A stretch of 33,425 nucleotides of DNA from Eubacteriales bacterium (GCA_030539285.1 JAUNSH010000032.1:1-33425), one strand, 5' to 3'. Positions 21,738 through 28,338 are shown, counted from the first letter of the stretch. Notes: generated from the letters alone by a model not told the origin. Program-made: numbers and translations.

Positions 21738-21749
21738 GAAAAACGTTTC

Positions 21750-21822
21750 GATACCGAGCAGTCCCCAATGGCGTAACGACCATAGACCAGTCGTGCACGC
21801 ATTGGCTGTCGGCACTGCCGAC
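21750..21822. repeat. Dispersed intergenic repeat, family B, copy 2
   Basis: Matches 2464-2520 from GATACCGAGCA through CCCAATGGCGTAACGA to CACGCATTG. It is followed by hairpin GTCGGC-ACT-GCCGAC at 21808-21822, ending two bases before the rubrerythrin stop codon (minus). In both copies the conserved block precedes a short hairpin of different sequence. Confidence 0.68.
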
Positions 21823-21823
21823 C

Positions 21824-22414
21824 TTACTTGAAGTAGCGCTCCAGCAGGCCCTTCAGAGCCTTGCCGTGACGGGCCTCATCGCGGGCCATCTCGTGGACGG
21901 TGTCGTGGATGGCATCCAGACCGTTCTTCTTGGCGCACTTGGCCAGGTCGAACTTGCCGGCGGTAGCGCCGAACTCGCAGTCAACACGCCAAGCCAGGTT
22001 GTCCTTGGTGGTGGCCTTCATGTTGGGCTCCAGATCCTCGCCCAGCAGCTCAGCGAACTTGGCTGCGTGCTCGGCCTCTTCGTAGGCGGCCTTCTCCCAG
22101 TACAGGCCGATCTCGGGGTAGCCCTCGCGGTGGGCGATGCGGGCCATGCACAGGTACATACCGACCTCGCTGCACTCGCCGTTGAAGTTGGCCATCAGCT
22201 GCTCGAAGATGAACTTCTTGTCCTCCTCGGAGATGTCGGGGTTGTTCTTCACGGTCTTGGCGTAGATGCCGTACTCGTGCTCAGCGGCCAGCTTGCCCTC
22301 TTCCATGACCTTGAACTTGGAGCCGTCGACCTTGCAGACGGGGCACTTGAAACCTTCGGGGATGGACTCGCCTTCGTAGACGTAACCGCAGACGGGACAG
22401 ACAAACTTCTTCAT
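21824..22414 (-). CDS. Reverse rubrerythrin
   Basis: A 196-residue non-haem di-iron peroxidase with domains in reverse order. The N-terminal rubredoxin domain has C6-x2-C9 ([12 protein letters not shown]) and C24-x2-C27. The ferritin-like four-helix domain (about 60-196) has metal-ligand motifs [20 protein letters not shown] and DEARHGKAL. The clostridial proteins of this type reduce hydrogen peroxide and oxygen using rubredoxin and NADH. The start at 22414 is preferred over the in-frame ATG at 22429 because the latter's codons form the GGAGG ribosome site. It is 18 bases downstream of perR and probably in the same transcript, giving peroxide-responsive expression. Confidence 0.95.
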   Translation of the reverse strand: MKKFVCPVCGYVYEGESIPEGFKCPVCKVDGSKFKVMEEGKLAAEHEYGIYAKTVKNNPDISEEDKKFIFEQLMANFNGECSEVGMYLCMARIAHREGYPEIGLYWEKAAYEEAEHAAKFAELLGEDLEPNMKATTKDNLAWRVDCEFGATAGKFDLAKCAKKNGLDAIHDTVHEMARDEARHGKALKGLLERYFK

Positions 22415-22432
22415 ATTGTTTTCCTCCATAAT

Positions 22433-22843
22433 TTAAAATTTTTCGGGGTTTTCTGACTTGTTTGCGCAGCTGCCGCACAGGCCGGTAAAGGTGAGGCGGC
22501 AGTTCTGGACACGGCAGCCGGAGAGATCCTCCGCTTCCGCGCTCAGGCTTTCGGGGATCTCCATCTGCGGAAGGTCCACGATCATGTCGCAGCCGGTGCA
22601 GATGAAGTGCACGTGGGGATGGGTCATTGCGTCGAATCGCTCAACGCCCCGGACGGTGGCAACGCTGGTCACCAGCCCCTGGCTTTTGAACCGGGCCAGA
22701 TTGCGGTACACCGTTGCAAGAGAGATGTCCGGATGCTCCTTCTGCAGCATTTCGTACACCATTTCCGCCGACGGGTGGGTGGTGGCCCCTTGCAGGCAGG
22801 CGAGGATGGCGTTGCGCTTTCTGAACTGCTTCGCAGCTTCCAT
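22433..22843 (-). CDS. perR: Fur-family peroxide regulator, PerR-like
   Basis: A 136-residue (from ATG 22843) Fur-family repressor. The winged-helix domain includes HPSAEMVYEMLQ and SLATVYRNLARF, the recognition helix. The dimerisation domain has RFDAMTHPHVHF metal ligands. Two zinc-binding CxxC pairs follow (CTGCDM and CGSC). Gene order perR-rubrerythrin-rubredoxin argues for PerR rather than Fur or Zur. A GTG two codons upstream (22849) is an alternative start. Two 7-1-7 palindromes at its promoter indicate autoregulation. PerR-type repressors sense peroxide through metal-catalysed histidine oxidation. Confidence 0.9.
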   Translation of the reverse strand: MEAAKQFRKRNAILACLQGATTHPSAEMVYEMLQKEHPDISLATVYRNLARFKSQGLVTSVATVRGVERFDAMTHPHVHFICTGCDMIVDLPQMEIPESLSAEAEDLSGCRVQNCRLTFTGLCGSCANKSENPEKF

Positions 22844-22862
22844 GGACACCCCCTATCCTATT

Positions 22863-22877
22863 TGCGAGTGATTCTTA
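22863..22877. promoter_or_regulatory. PerR/Fur-box-like site 1
   Basis: TGCGAGTGATTCTTA, an imperfect 7-1-7 inverted repeat, lies just downstream of the perR -10 box, where binding would block transcription. It shares TGCGARTGATT with site 2. Confidence 0.55.
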
Positions 22878-22888
22878 TTTACGAGCAA

Positions 22889-22917
22889 AGTATACCACGG
22901 GGTGCGGTCGTTGTCAA
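22889..22917 (-). promoter_or_regulatory. Promoter of the perR-rubrerythrin unit
   Basis: The minus strand has a perfect TTGACA (22917-22912), a 17-base spacer and TATACT (22894-22889), about 45 bases before the perR start. Confidence 0.82.
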
Positions 22918-22925
22918 GAAGTAAA

Positions 22926-22940
22926 TGCGAATGATTTGCA
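22926..22940. promoter_or_regulatory. PerR/Fur-box-like site 2
   Basis: TGCGAATGATTTGCA is a near-perfect 7-1-7 palindrome just upstream of the -35 box. Sites 1 and 2 flank the promoter. Confidence 0.55.
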
Positions 22941-22966
22941 AATAAATTTTGAACAGGCGTATTCTT

Positions 22967-23057
22967 CGTAGGGGAGGGTCATTGACCCTCCCTTCGGCGA
23001 AGCCGCCCACTTGAACAGCCGCTTCGCGGACGGGCGGGTCAGTGACCCGCCCCTACG
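22967..23057. repeat. GTAGGGG palindrome element, full copy
   Basis: A 91-base element. The left hairpin is CGTAGGGGAGGGTCATTGAC with CCTCCC. The linker includes TTCGGCGAAGCCGC and CCGCTTCGCGGA. The right hairpin is GGGCGGGTCAGTGACCCGCC with CCTACG. It lies between the perR promoter region and the 3' end of the CooT-like gene and may serve as that operon's terminator. Confidence 0.85.
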
Positions 23058-23066
23058 GTTCGTCTT

Positions 23067-23261
23067 TTACACCGCCGCTTCCTTGACGACTGCTACGCCG
23101 TCCACCAGGTTCGCCATTTCCAGGGTCCCCTCCACGGCCATCTGGCGCTCCATCAGGTCGGTGAGGATGACCACGCCGTCCCTGCACTCGATGCGCATGA
23201 CGTTCTTCATCATCACCGCTTCGGGGGTCAACTTGTTCTTATACACGGTAGAAAGGCACAT
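23067..23261 (-). CDS. CooT-like small metal-binding protein
   Basis: A 64-residue protein starting MCLSTVYKN. It resembles the CooT/PF10133 family of small dimeric nickel-binding proteins, in which the conserved second-residue cysteine binds the metal. The rest, VMRIECRDGVVILTDLMERQ then GTLEMANLVDGVAVV, gives the short beta-barrel pattern. CooT was first described beside carbon monoxide dehydrogenase nickel-insertion genes; no such genes are in this window. ATG 23261 follows AAGGAG. It lies 12 bases downstream of the histidine-rich gene in the same transcript, supporting a role in nickel storage or transfer. The family call is from pattern memory and is fairly sure. Confidence 0.75.
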   Translation of the reverse strand: MCLSTVYKNKLTPEAVMMKNVMRIECRDGVVILTDLMERQMAVEGTLEMANLVDGVAVVKEAAV

Positions 23262-23273
23262 AGAAATTCTCCT

Positions 23274-23720
23274 TTATTCGTGCTCCATGCTGGTGAGCAC
23301 CACGCTCAGACGCATATTGCCCTTCTCGAAGTCGGACACAGCGGCCATGACCTGCTCGTAGGCAGTGTGATCGCCCGTCTGATCCAGCTTGGCGGCCAGG
23401 TCGGCCAGCTCCTTGGCGTGGGCGGCGTTGTGGCCCACCATATACTTCATCAGGGCCATCAGCTCTTCCCTGGGGGTGTGCTCGCACTGGGTCTGGCAGC
23501 TGCCGCACTCTCCAGCGCAGCCGTGGCTGTGGTTGTGCTCTGTGCCGTCGGCGTGGATGTGGTCGTGGGTGTGGGGATGCTCATGGTCATGGGTGTGCTC
23601 ATGGACGTGCTCGTGAGTATGGGTCACACCGTCGTGGGTGTGCTCGTGGGTATGGGCGTGCTCATGGGGATGCTCATGGTGCTCATGAGGGACGCCGGTG
23701 TGGTCGTGATCGACATGCAT
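23274..23720 (-). CDS. Histidine-rich metal-binding protein
   Basis: A 148-residue protein. Residues 1-67 contain 28 histidines, mostly in HxH or HEH/HTH/HDH repeats. A C-x3-C-x2-C-x3-C segment (CAGECGSCQTQC) follows, and then a helical C-terminal half (EELMALMKYMVGHNAAHAKELADLAAKL onward). It has no signal peptide, so it would bind Ni, Zn, Co or Cu inside the cell as a store, buffer or chaperone, comparable in composition to HypB/SlyD/Hpn histidine tails. ATG 23720 has AAGGAGG. It is the first gene of a two-gene operon, divergent from a CsoR/RcnR-type repressor that also has a histidine-rich tail. The C-terminal domain was not assigned to a named family. Confidence 0.85.
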   Translation of the reverse strand: MHVDHDHTGVPHEHHEHPHEHAHTHEHTHDGVTHTHEHVHEHTHDHEHPHTHDHIHADGTEHNHSHGCAGECGSCQTQCEHTPREELMALMKYMVGHNAAHAKELADLAAKLDQTGDHTAYEQVMAAVSDFEKGNMRLSVVLTSMEHE

Positions 23721-23748
23721 AGGAAAGTCCTCCTTTTAATTTTTCTAT

Positions 23749-23777
23749 ATTATAGTACCAATTGGACCCCATGTCAA
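23749..23777 (-). promoter_or_regulatory. Consensus promoter of the histidine-rich/CooT-like operon
   Basis: The minus strand has TTGACA (23777-23772), exactly 17 bases and TATAAT (23754-23749), a full consensus match. So strong a promoter would be expected to need repression; the candidate operator at 23801-23812 lies just upstream. Confidence 0.88.
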
Positions 23778-23800
23778 AACATTTATTTTCGTCAAAATAT

Positions 23801-23812
23801 CCCCCTTGGGGG
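23801..23812. promoter_or_regulatory. Candidate CsoR/RcnR-type operator
   Basis: CCCCCTTGGGGG, flanked by ATAT on the left, is a perfect palindrome with C- and G-tracts. CsoR, RcnR and FrmR family repressors bind G/C-tract palindromes of this kind. It touches the -35 region of the rightward repressor promoter and lies 24 bases upstream of the leftward -35 box, so one site could control both. Confidence 0.55.
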
Positions 23813-23813
23813 C

Positions 23814-23842
23814 TTGCGGAGAATTGCCTGCCGTAGTATAAT
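23814..23842 (+). promoter_or_regulatory. Promoter of the CsoR/RcnR-type gene
   Basis: TTGCGG, a 17-base spacer and a perfect TATAAT (23837-23842) lie 31 bases before the start codon. The -35 box is adjacent to the C5TTG5 palindrome. Confidence 0.7.
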
Positions 23843-23873
23843 ACACTTTACTATGATAAAGAGGAGGACAGGT

Positions 23874-24239
23874 ATGTCTGAAATTCATGAACACGAGCAC
23901 TATCATGACCATGGCCACGAGCAGGAACACGACCACGCCTACCTCCATGCCCACGGCATCGCCCACTCCCACGGTCACGTCCATGAGAACCAGAAGGCCG
24001 TCATCAACCGCCTGTCCCGGGCCATCGGGCATCTGGAGAAGGTCAAGCGAATGGTGGAGGAGGGTCACGACTGCTCCGAGGTGCTCATCCAGCTGGCCGC
24101 CGTCCGCTCCGCACTGGACAACACCGGAAAGGTGATCCTGAAGGACCATATGCGGCATTGTATGGTGGACGCGGTGGCGGCGGGCGATATGGAAGCCATT
24201 GACGACCTGTGTCAGGCCATCGATAAGTTTATGAAATAA
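23874..24239 (+). CDS. CsoR/RcnR-family metal-sensing repressor with His-rich N-terminus
   Basis: A 121-residue DUF156-family repressor. Residues 1-40 hold 14 histidines in HxH repeats. Residues 41-121 form the helical core (NRLSRAIGHLEKVKRMVEEG onward). Metal-site residues are C67 (in HDCSEVL), H92 and C96 (in KDHMRHC), the Cys-His-Cys triad of CsoR; H95 adds another possible ligand. The core alone fits Cu(I) CsoR or Ni(II) InrS. The histidine tail and the CooT-like neighbour point to nickel, by inference. ATG 23874 has GAGGAGG; longer upstream in-frame extensions run antisense to the histidine-rich gene and are rejected. The stop codon directly abuts a MITE. Confidence 0.9.
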   Translation: MSEIHEHEHYHDHGHEQEHDHAYLHAHGIAHSHGHVHENQKAVINRLSRAIGHLEKVKRMVEEGHDCSEVLIQLAAVRSALDNTGKVILKDHMRHCMVDAVAAGDMEAIDDLCQAIDKFMK

Positions 24240-24395
24240 TACTAAAACCTGATTAAAAACTTTAAATCTTTCCGGTCTGAATTGCGTCAGGACGCGTTAT
24301 CTTCCTTGATGGGCGTCAGCCCATCTGCGTCATCTGCCTTTTTTGACACAATTCATCCTCGGAAATCTTTTAAAGCTTTCAATCAGGTTTTAGTA
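24240..24395. repeat. MITE-like element with 15-bp perfect terminal inverted repeats
   Basis: A 156-base element with ends TACTAAAACCTGATT and AATCAGGTTTTAGTA, perfect over 15 bases. Imperfect pairing continues over about 12 more (AAAAACTTTAAA against GAAAGCTTTAAA). The interior contains the hairpin GATGGGC-GTCA-GCCCATC and no ORF. The outermost TA on both sides could be a TA target duplication, as in Tc1/mariner or IS630-type MITEs. It starts at the base after the repressor stop codon. Confidence 0.82.
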
Positions 24396-24408
24396 TAAGG
24401 GATCCAAC

Positions 24409-24446
24409 GTGCCATCGCGAACCGGTTCGCGATGGCACATTTTTCT
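24409..24446 (+). terminator. Terminator downstream of the CsoR-type gene
   Basis: A perfect palindrome (24409-24438) gives a 13-base-pair stem, GTGCCATCGCGAA with TTCGCGATGGCAC, around CCGG, followed by ATTTTTCT. It probably ended the repressor transcript before the MITE separated them. Confidence 0.85.
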
Positions 24447-24624
24447 GCAAGCGTGCAAATTTCTCTGACACCGGTACAGAGCCTGAGCGCTGCCGTCACG
24501 CCTTCCGGCGGCATTTTTGCAAAAGGTCGTTGAAAAAGTGGGGGAAATACTGTATAATCAGGTGGTAATCAATATTCTTTCCGACTGGGCCGGCAGCCCC
24601 GATCGGAGAAATGAGGTATTTTCT

Positions 24625-25812
24625 ATGGAAAGAAAAGTCGGAACCGTATCCAGAGGCATTCGTGGTCCCATTATCCGGGAGGGCGACGATCTGGCGAAAA
24701 TTGTCGTGGACAGTGTTCTGGAAGCCGCCGAGAGTGAAGGCTATGAGCTGCGGGACCGGGACGTGGTCGCCGTCACCGAGTCCGTGGTGGCCCGTGCTCA
24801 GGGTAACTACGCATCTGTCGATGCCATCGCGTCCGATGTCCGGGCCAAGCTGGGCGGGGAGACCATTGGTGTTATTTTCCCCATACTGTCCCGGAACCGG
24901 TTCGCCATCTGCCTGCGGGGCATCGCCCGGGGCGCCCGGAAGATCGTGCTGATGCTCAGCTACCCCTCCGATGAGGTGGGCAACGAGCTGGTGGGCCTTG
25001 ACAAGCTGGATCAGGCCGGCATCAACCCCTTCAGCGACGTGCTGACCCTGGAGCGCTACCGCACCCTGTTCGGCGAGAACCGGCATCCCTTCACTTTGGT
25101 TGACTATGTGGATTACTATTCCGGCCTGATCAAAGAGGAGGGCGCGGAGGTGGAGGTCATCTTCGCCAACGATCCCCGGGTCATTCTGAACTACACCAAA
25201 AATGTGCTGGCCTGCGATATCCACACAAGAGAGCGCACCAAGCGGCTGCTGCGGGATGCCGGCGCCGAGAAGGTCTGTGGTTTGGACGACATTCTGAACG
25301 GCCCTGTGGACGGCAGCGGCTGCAATGAGCGCTACGGCCTGCTGGGCTCCAACAAGTCCACAGAGGAAACCGTCAAGCTGTTCCCCCGGGACTGCCAGGG
25401 GCTGGTGGAGGACATTCAGGCCCGGTTCAAGGAAAAAACCGGCAGGACCGTGGAGGTCATGGTCTACGGCGACGGCGCTTTCAAGGACCCCGTGGGCAAG
25501 ATCTGGGAGCTGGCGGACCCGGTGGTGTCTCCCGCCTTTACCTCCGGTCTGGTGGGCACCCCCAATGAGCTGAAGCTCAAGTACCTGGCGGACAACGATT
25601 TCGCCGACCTGAAGGGACAGGAACTGAAGGACGCCATCTCCCAGCGCATCCGGGAGAAGGGCGATCTGGCAGGCTCCATGGCCTCTCAGGGCACCACCCC
25701 CCGCCGCCTGACGGATCTGATCGGCTCCCTGTGCGACCTGACCTCCGGCTCCGGCGACAAGGGAACCCCCATCATCCACATTCAGGGCTATTTCGACAAC
25801 TATACCAATTGA
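24625..25812 (+). CDS. CofE-like (F420-0:L-glutamate ligase family) protein
   Basis: A 395-residue protein of the CofE family (PF01996), whose archaeal members add glutamate to coenzyme F420-0 using GTP. The N-terminal strand motif GPIIREGDDLAKIVVDS and the block DRDVVAVTESVVARAQGNY match the family. The protein is longer than archaeal CofE (about 250 residues), with extra regions such as GSGCNERYGLLGSNKSTEETV and a C-terminal tail SGSGDKGTPIIHIQGYFDN. Clostridia of this kind are not known to make F420, so the acceptor is probably a different molecule. ATG 24625 follows GAGG; an upstream in-frame start at 24517 adds residues without a ribosome site. It is transcribed alone and followed by a strong terminator. 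Confidence 0.8.
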   Translation: MERKVGTVSRGIRGPIIREGDDLAKIVVDSVLEAAESEGYELRDRDVVAVTESVVARAQGNYASVDAIASDVRAKLGGETIGVIFPILSRNRFAICLRGIARGARKIVLMLSYPSDEVGNELVGLDKLDQAGINPFSDVLTLERYRTLFGENRHPFTLVDYVDYYSGLIKEEGAEVEVIFANDPRVILNYTKNVLACDIHTRERTKRLLRDAGAEKVCGLDDILNGPVDGSGCNERYGLLGSNKSTEETVKLFPRDCQGLVEDIQARFKEKTGRTVEVMVYGDGAFKDPVGKIWELADPVVSPAFTSGLVGTPNELKLKYLADNDFADLKGQELKDAISQRIREKGDLAGSMASQGTTPRRLTDLIGSLCDLTSGSGDKGTPIIHIQGYFDNYTN

Positions 25813-25819
25813 CAGAAAG

Positions 25820-25851
25820 GGCCGCCCCGGCATTTGCCGGGGCGGCCTTTT
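25820..25851 (+). terminator. Terminator of the CofE-like gene
   Basis: GGCCGCCCCGGC-ATTT-GCCGGGGCGGCC is a perfect 12-base-pair stem followed by TTTT and shortly TTTTT. The minus-strand side ends in TTT, so it may also serve the convergent thrC-thrB unit, which ends 26 bases away. Confidence 0.88.
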
Positions 25852-25876
25852 GCATTTTTGCGGGGAAAGACTACTG

Positions 25877-26767
25877 TTATTCCTCGGAAATGACGTGGGC
25901 ACCCTGAAATTCCACGTGCAGCGGGAGCATCTGCCAGCTGTGTTCCGTGATGGCGTTCAGCTTGGTTTCCAGCCTCTCCTGCAAGCCGGGGTTCCGGGTG
26001 ATGCACAGCAGGGTGGGACCCGCGCCGGACAGGCAGAAGGCCGCGCCGGTGGTACGCACCAGGGCCTCGATCTTTTCGTAATCGGGGATCAGCTTTTTGC
26101 GGTAGCGCTGGTGGAGCCGGTCCTGCATGGCGTTGCGCAGCAGCTTTTCATCCCCCAATTCCAGCGCTTTCAGCACCAGCGCGCCGTGGGAGATATTGTA
26201 GATGGCGTCGGCCCGGTTCACCTGTTCGGGGAGTACGCTTCGGGCCAAAGTGGTGGGCAGGTTGAATTCGGGGATCAGAGCCAGGAATTCCCAGCCCGGG
26301 TGCAGAGGGAAGCTGACGCAGACCGGCAGGCCCCCGTCTACCATGGATGCCGTCAGGCCGCCGTAAAAGGCCGGGGCCAGGTTGTCCGGGTGGCCCTCCA
26401 TGGCGTTGGTGATGTTCAGAAGACCCTGGGTGGACAGCTTGTTGCCCCGGAGCACGTTGGCTCCCATGGCCCCGGCCACCAGCAGGGCGGCGGAGGAGCC
26501 GAGACCCCGGCAGATGGGGATGTGGGCGTCGATGTGGATCTTCACGCCCCGCACTTCTTCACTCATGGTGTTCAGCACGGCGCAGTAAGAGGTGTAGGCC
26601 AGATTGTCAGGACCGGTGAAGGCTTCGTCACAGCCGGTGATCTCAAGGCCGCAGTCAGTCTCCTCGAAGGTCACGTCGGTGTACAGGCTCAGGGCGCAGC
26701 CGAAGGCGTCAAAGCCGGGGCCAAGGTTGGCGGTGGTGGCGGGGACACGGATGGTTACTCGTTTCAT
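25877..26767 (-). CDS. thrB: Homoserine kinase
   Basis: A 296-residue GHMP-family kinase that phosphorylates homoserine to O-phosphohomoserine, the substrate of threonine synthase. The N-terminal block VRVPATTANLGPGFDAFG and the phosphate-binding loop PICRGLGSSAALL (about 85-97) are diagnostic. The C-terminal block GAAFCLSGAGPTLLCI is the third GHMP motif. The length is normal. ATG 26767 has GGAGAG upstream. It is downstream of thrC with a repeat element in the 104-base gap, so the pair is probably one transcript. Confidence 0.95.
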   Translation of the reverse strand: MKRVTIRVPATTANLGPGFDAFGCALSLYTDVTFEETDCGLEITGCDEAFTGPDNLAYTSYCAVLNTMSEEVRGVKIHIDAHIPICRGLGSSAALLVAGAMGANVLRGNKLSTQGLLNITNAMEGHPDNLAPAFYGGLTASMVDGGLPVCVSFPLHPGWEFLALIPEFNLPTTLARSVLPEQVNRADAIYNISHGALVLKALELGDEKLLRNAMQDRLHQRYRKKLIPDYEKIEALVRTTGAAFCLSGAGPTLLCITRNPGLQERLETKLNAITEHSWQMLPLHVEFQGAHVISEE

Positions 26768-26786
26768 GTTGTTCTCTCCATATATT

Positions 26787-26862
26787 GTAGGGGAGGGTCA
26801 CCGACCCTCCCTTCGGCGTTAGCCGCTGTCGCGGACGGGCGGGTCAGTGACCCGCCCCTACG
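26787..26862. repeat. GTAGGGG palindrome element between thrC and thrB
   Basis: A 76-base copy. The left hairpin is GTAGGGGAGGGTCACCGACC with CTCCC. The linker is TTCGGCGTTAGCCGC. The right hairpin is GGGCGGGTCAGTGACCCGCC with CCTACG. It lies between the two genes of the minus-strand threonine unit. Confidence 0.85.
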
Positions 26863-26871
26863 GTTGATTTT

Positions 26872-28317
26872 TTACAGCGCCAGCACGTAAGAGAGCATCT
26901 TGTCCTTATCGATGACGCCGGAATGCTTCTCCTGCTTACCCTGCAAGGAGGCCAGATTCTTGGGCACGGGTACGCCGGTGAGGTCGCTGAGCCGGGCCAT
27001 CTGGTCAAATTCGCTGCCGGAGGTGTCGCCGCCGATGGCGGTGAGGACGGCCACGGGGAACTTGTAGGGGGAGGCGGTGGACAGCACCACCATGGGGCGG
27101 CTGTCGCTGGTCTGGTTAACATAATCCTCCGCCGCAGCCCAGCCGGAGGCGGTGTGGGGATCGCACAGGTAGCCTTTTTCCTTGTAAACCCTGCCCATGA
27201 CCTCGGCGGCCCGGGCATCGTCACAGTAAGCGGCCCAGAATTCGCTCTGGATTTTGCTGAGCAGGTCGGCGGGCACCGTGTAGCTGCCCTCGGTGCTCAG
27301 CTTTTTCATGAGATCCGCCACCAGCCCGGTGTCCCCGCTGAGCAGATACAGCAGGCGCTCCAAATTGGAGGACACCAGAATGTCCATGGAGGGGGAGGTG
27401 GTCTTCAGCAGAGGCCGGCGGCGGTCATAGGTACCGGTGCGGATAAAGTCGGTGAGGACATTGTTGGCATTGGAAGCGCAGATCAGAGTGCCAACAGGCA
27501 GGCCCAGCTGTTTTGCCAGATAACCCGCCAGAATGTCGCCGAAGTTGCCGGTGGGAACGGAGAAGTTGACCTCGTCGCCCAGCTGGATCTTTCCCACGTC
27601 CAGCAGATCCCGGTAGGCACGGAAGTAGTACATGATCTGGGGGGCCAGACGGCCGATGTTGATGGAGTTGGCGGAGGACAGGGCGAAGGGCAGTTCCTTT
27701 CCCTGACAGGCGGCGAAAATATTCTTGACCCCGGTCTGGGCATCGTCAAAATTGCCCCGGACGGCGCAGACGGCCACGTTATTTCCTTCCTGCGTTACCA
27801 TCTGGGCACGCTGGACCTGAGACACGCCCCCGTCGGGATAGAAGACACAGATACGCACGCCCTCTACATCGTGGAAGCCCTCCAGAGCTGCCTTGCCGGT
27901 GTCACCGGAGGTGGCGGTGAGGATCAGGATATCTTTGTCCATGCCCTTGACGGTCTTCGCGGCGGTGAGCAGCTGGGGAAGCATGGAAAGGGCAACATCC
28001 TTGAATGCGGAAGTGGGGCCCCGGAACAGTTCCAGAACGCCGAAATCGCCCACGGGCACGGTGGGGGTCAGATCGTCCGTCTCAAATTTGCCGGTGTAGG
28101 CCCGCTTCACAAGCTCCGGCATACCCGGAATATCCGGCAGCAGGGCGGACAGAATTTTGGTGGACATATCCATGGAAGAGCCTTTTAAACAGTCCTTCCA
28201 GTCGAATTCGGGCAGGGTTTCAGGCATATACAGGCCGCCGTCGGGGGCCAGACCTTCCAAAACGGCTTCGGCGCTGTCAACGCTGGGGCTTTGGCCCCGG
28301 GTGGAATTGTAGAACAT
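26872..28317 (-). CDS. thrC: Threonine synthase
   Basis: A 481-residue PLP-dependent enzyme converting O-phosphohomoserine to threonine. The start MFYNSTRGQSPSVDSAEAVL and GLAPDGGLYMPE identify the longer class of threonine synthase (fungal/E. coli-like). The PLP lysine is K106 in GPTSAFKDVAL. Later blocks TATSGDTGKAALEGF and SVPTGNFGDILAGYLAKQLG bind the cofactor phosphate. ATG 28317 has GGAGG upstream. It is divergent from hom, with a repeat element and the hom promoter between them. Cotranscription with thrB is likely. Confidence 0.95.
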   Translation of the reverse strand: MFYNSTRGQSPSVDSAEAVLEGLAPDGGLYMPETLPEFDWKDCLKGSSMDMSTKILSALLPDIPGMPELVKRAYTGKFETDDLTPTVPVGDFGVLELFRGPTSAFKDVALSMLPQLLTAAKTVKGMDKDILILTATSGDTGKAALEGFHDVEGVRICVFYPDGGVSQVQRAQMVTQEGNNVAVCAVRGNFDDAQTGVKNIFAACQGKELPFALSSANSINIGRLAPQIMYYFRAYRDLLDVGKIQLGDEVNFSVPTGNFGDILAGYLAKQLGLPVGTLICASNANNVLTDFIRTGTYDRRRPLLKTTSPSMDILVSSNLERLLYLLSGDTGLVADLMKKLSTEGSYTVPADLLSKIQSEFWAAYCDDARAAEVMGRVYKEKGYLCDPHTASGWAAAEDYVNQTSDSRPMVVLSTASPYKFPVAVLTAIGGDTSGSEFDQMARLSDLTGVPVPKNLASLQGKQEKHSGVIDKDKMLSYVLAL

Positions 28318-28338
28318 AGTAACCTCCTACTCAAATAT

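Noticed and set aside
23280-23873. Upstream in-frame extension of the CsoR-type gene across the divergent region
   Set aside because: It would be antisense to the histidine-rich gene and read through both promoters. The ATG at 23874 has an ideal ribosome site and gives the normal family start.
23874-24239. Calling the repressor RcnR or CsoR specifically
   Set aside because: The C67/H92/C96 triad favours CsoR, but the His tail and CooT-like neighbour favour nickel. The sequence alone does not settle the metal, so only the family is given.
24240-24395. Insertion sequence
   Set aside because: At 156 bases with no open frame it cannot encode a transposase; MITE-like is the most that can be said.
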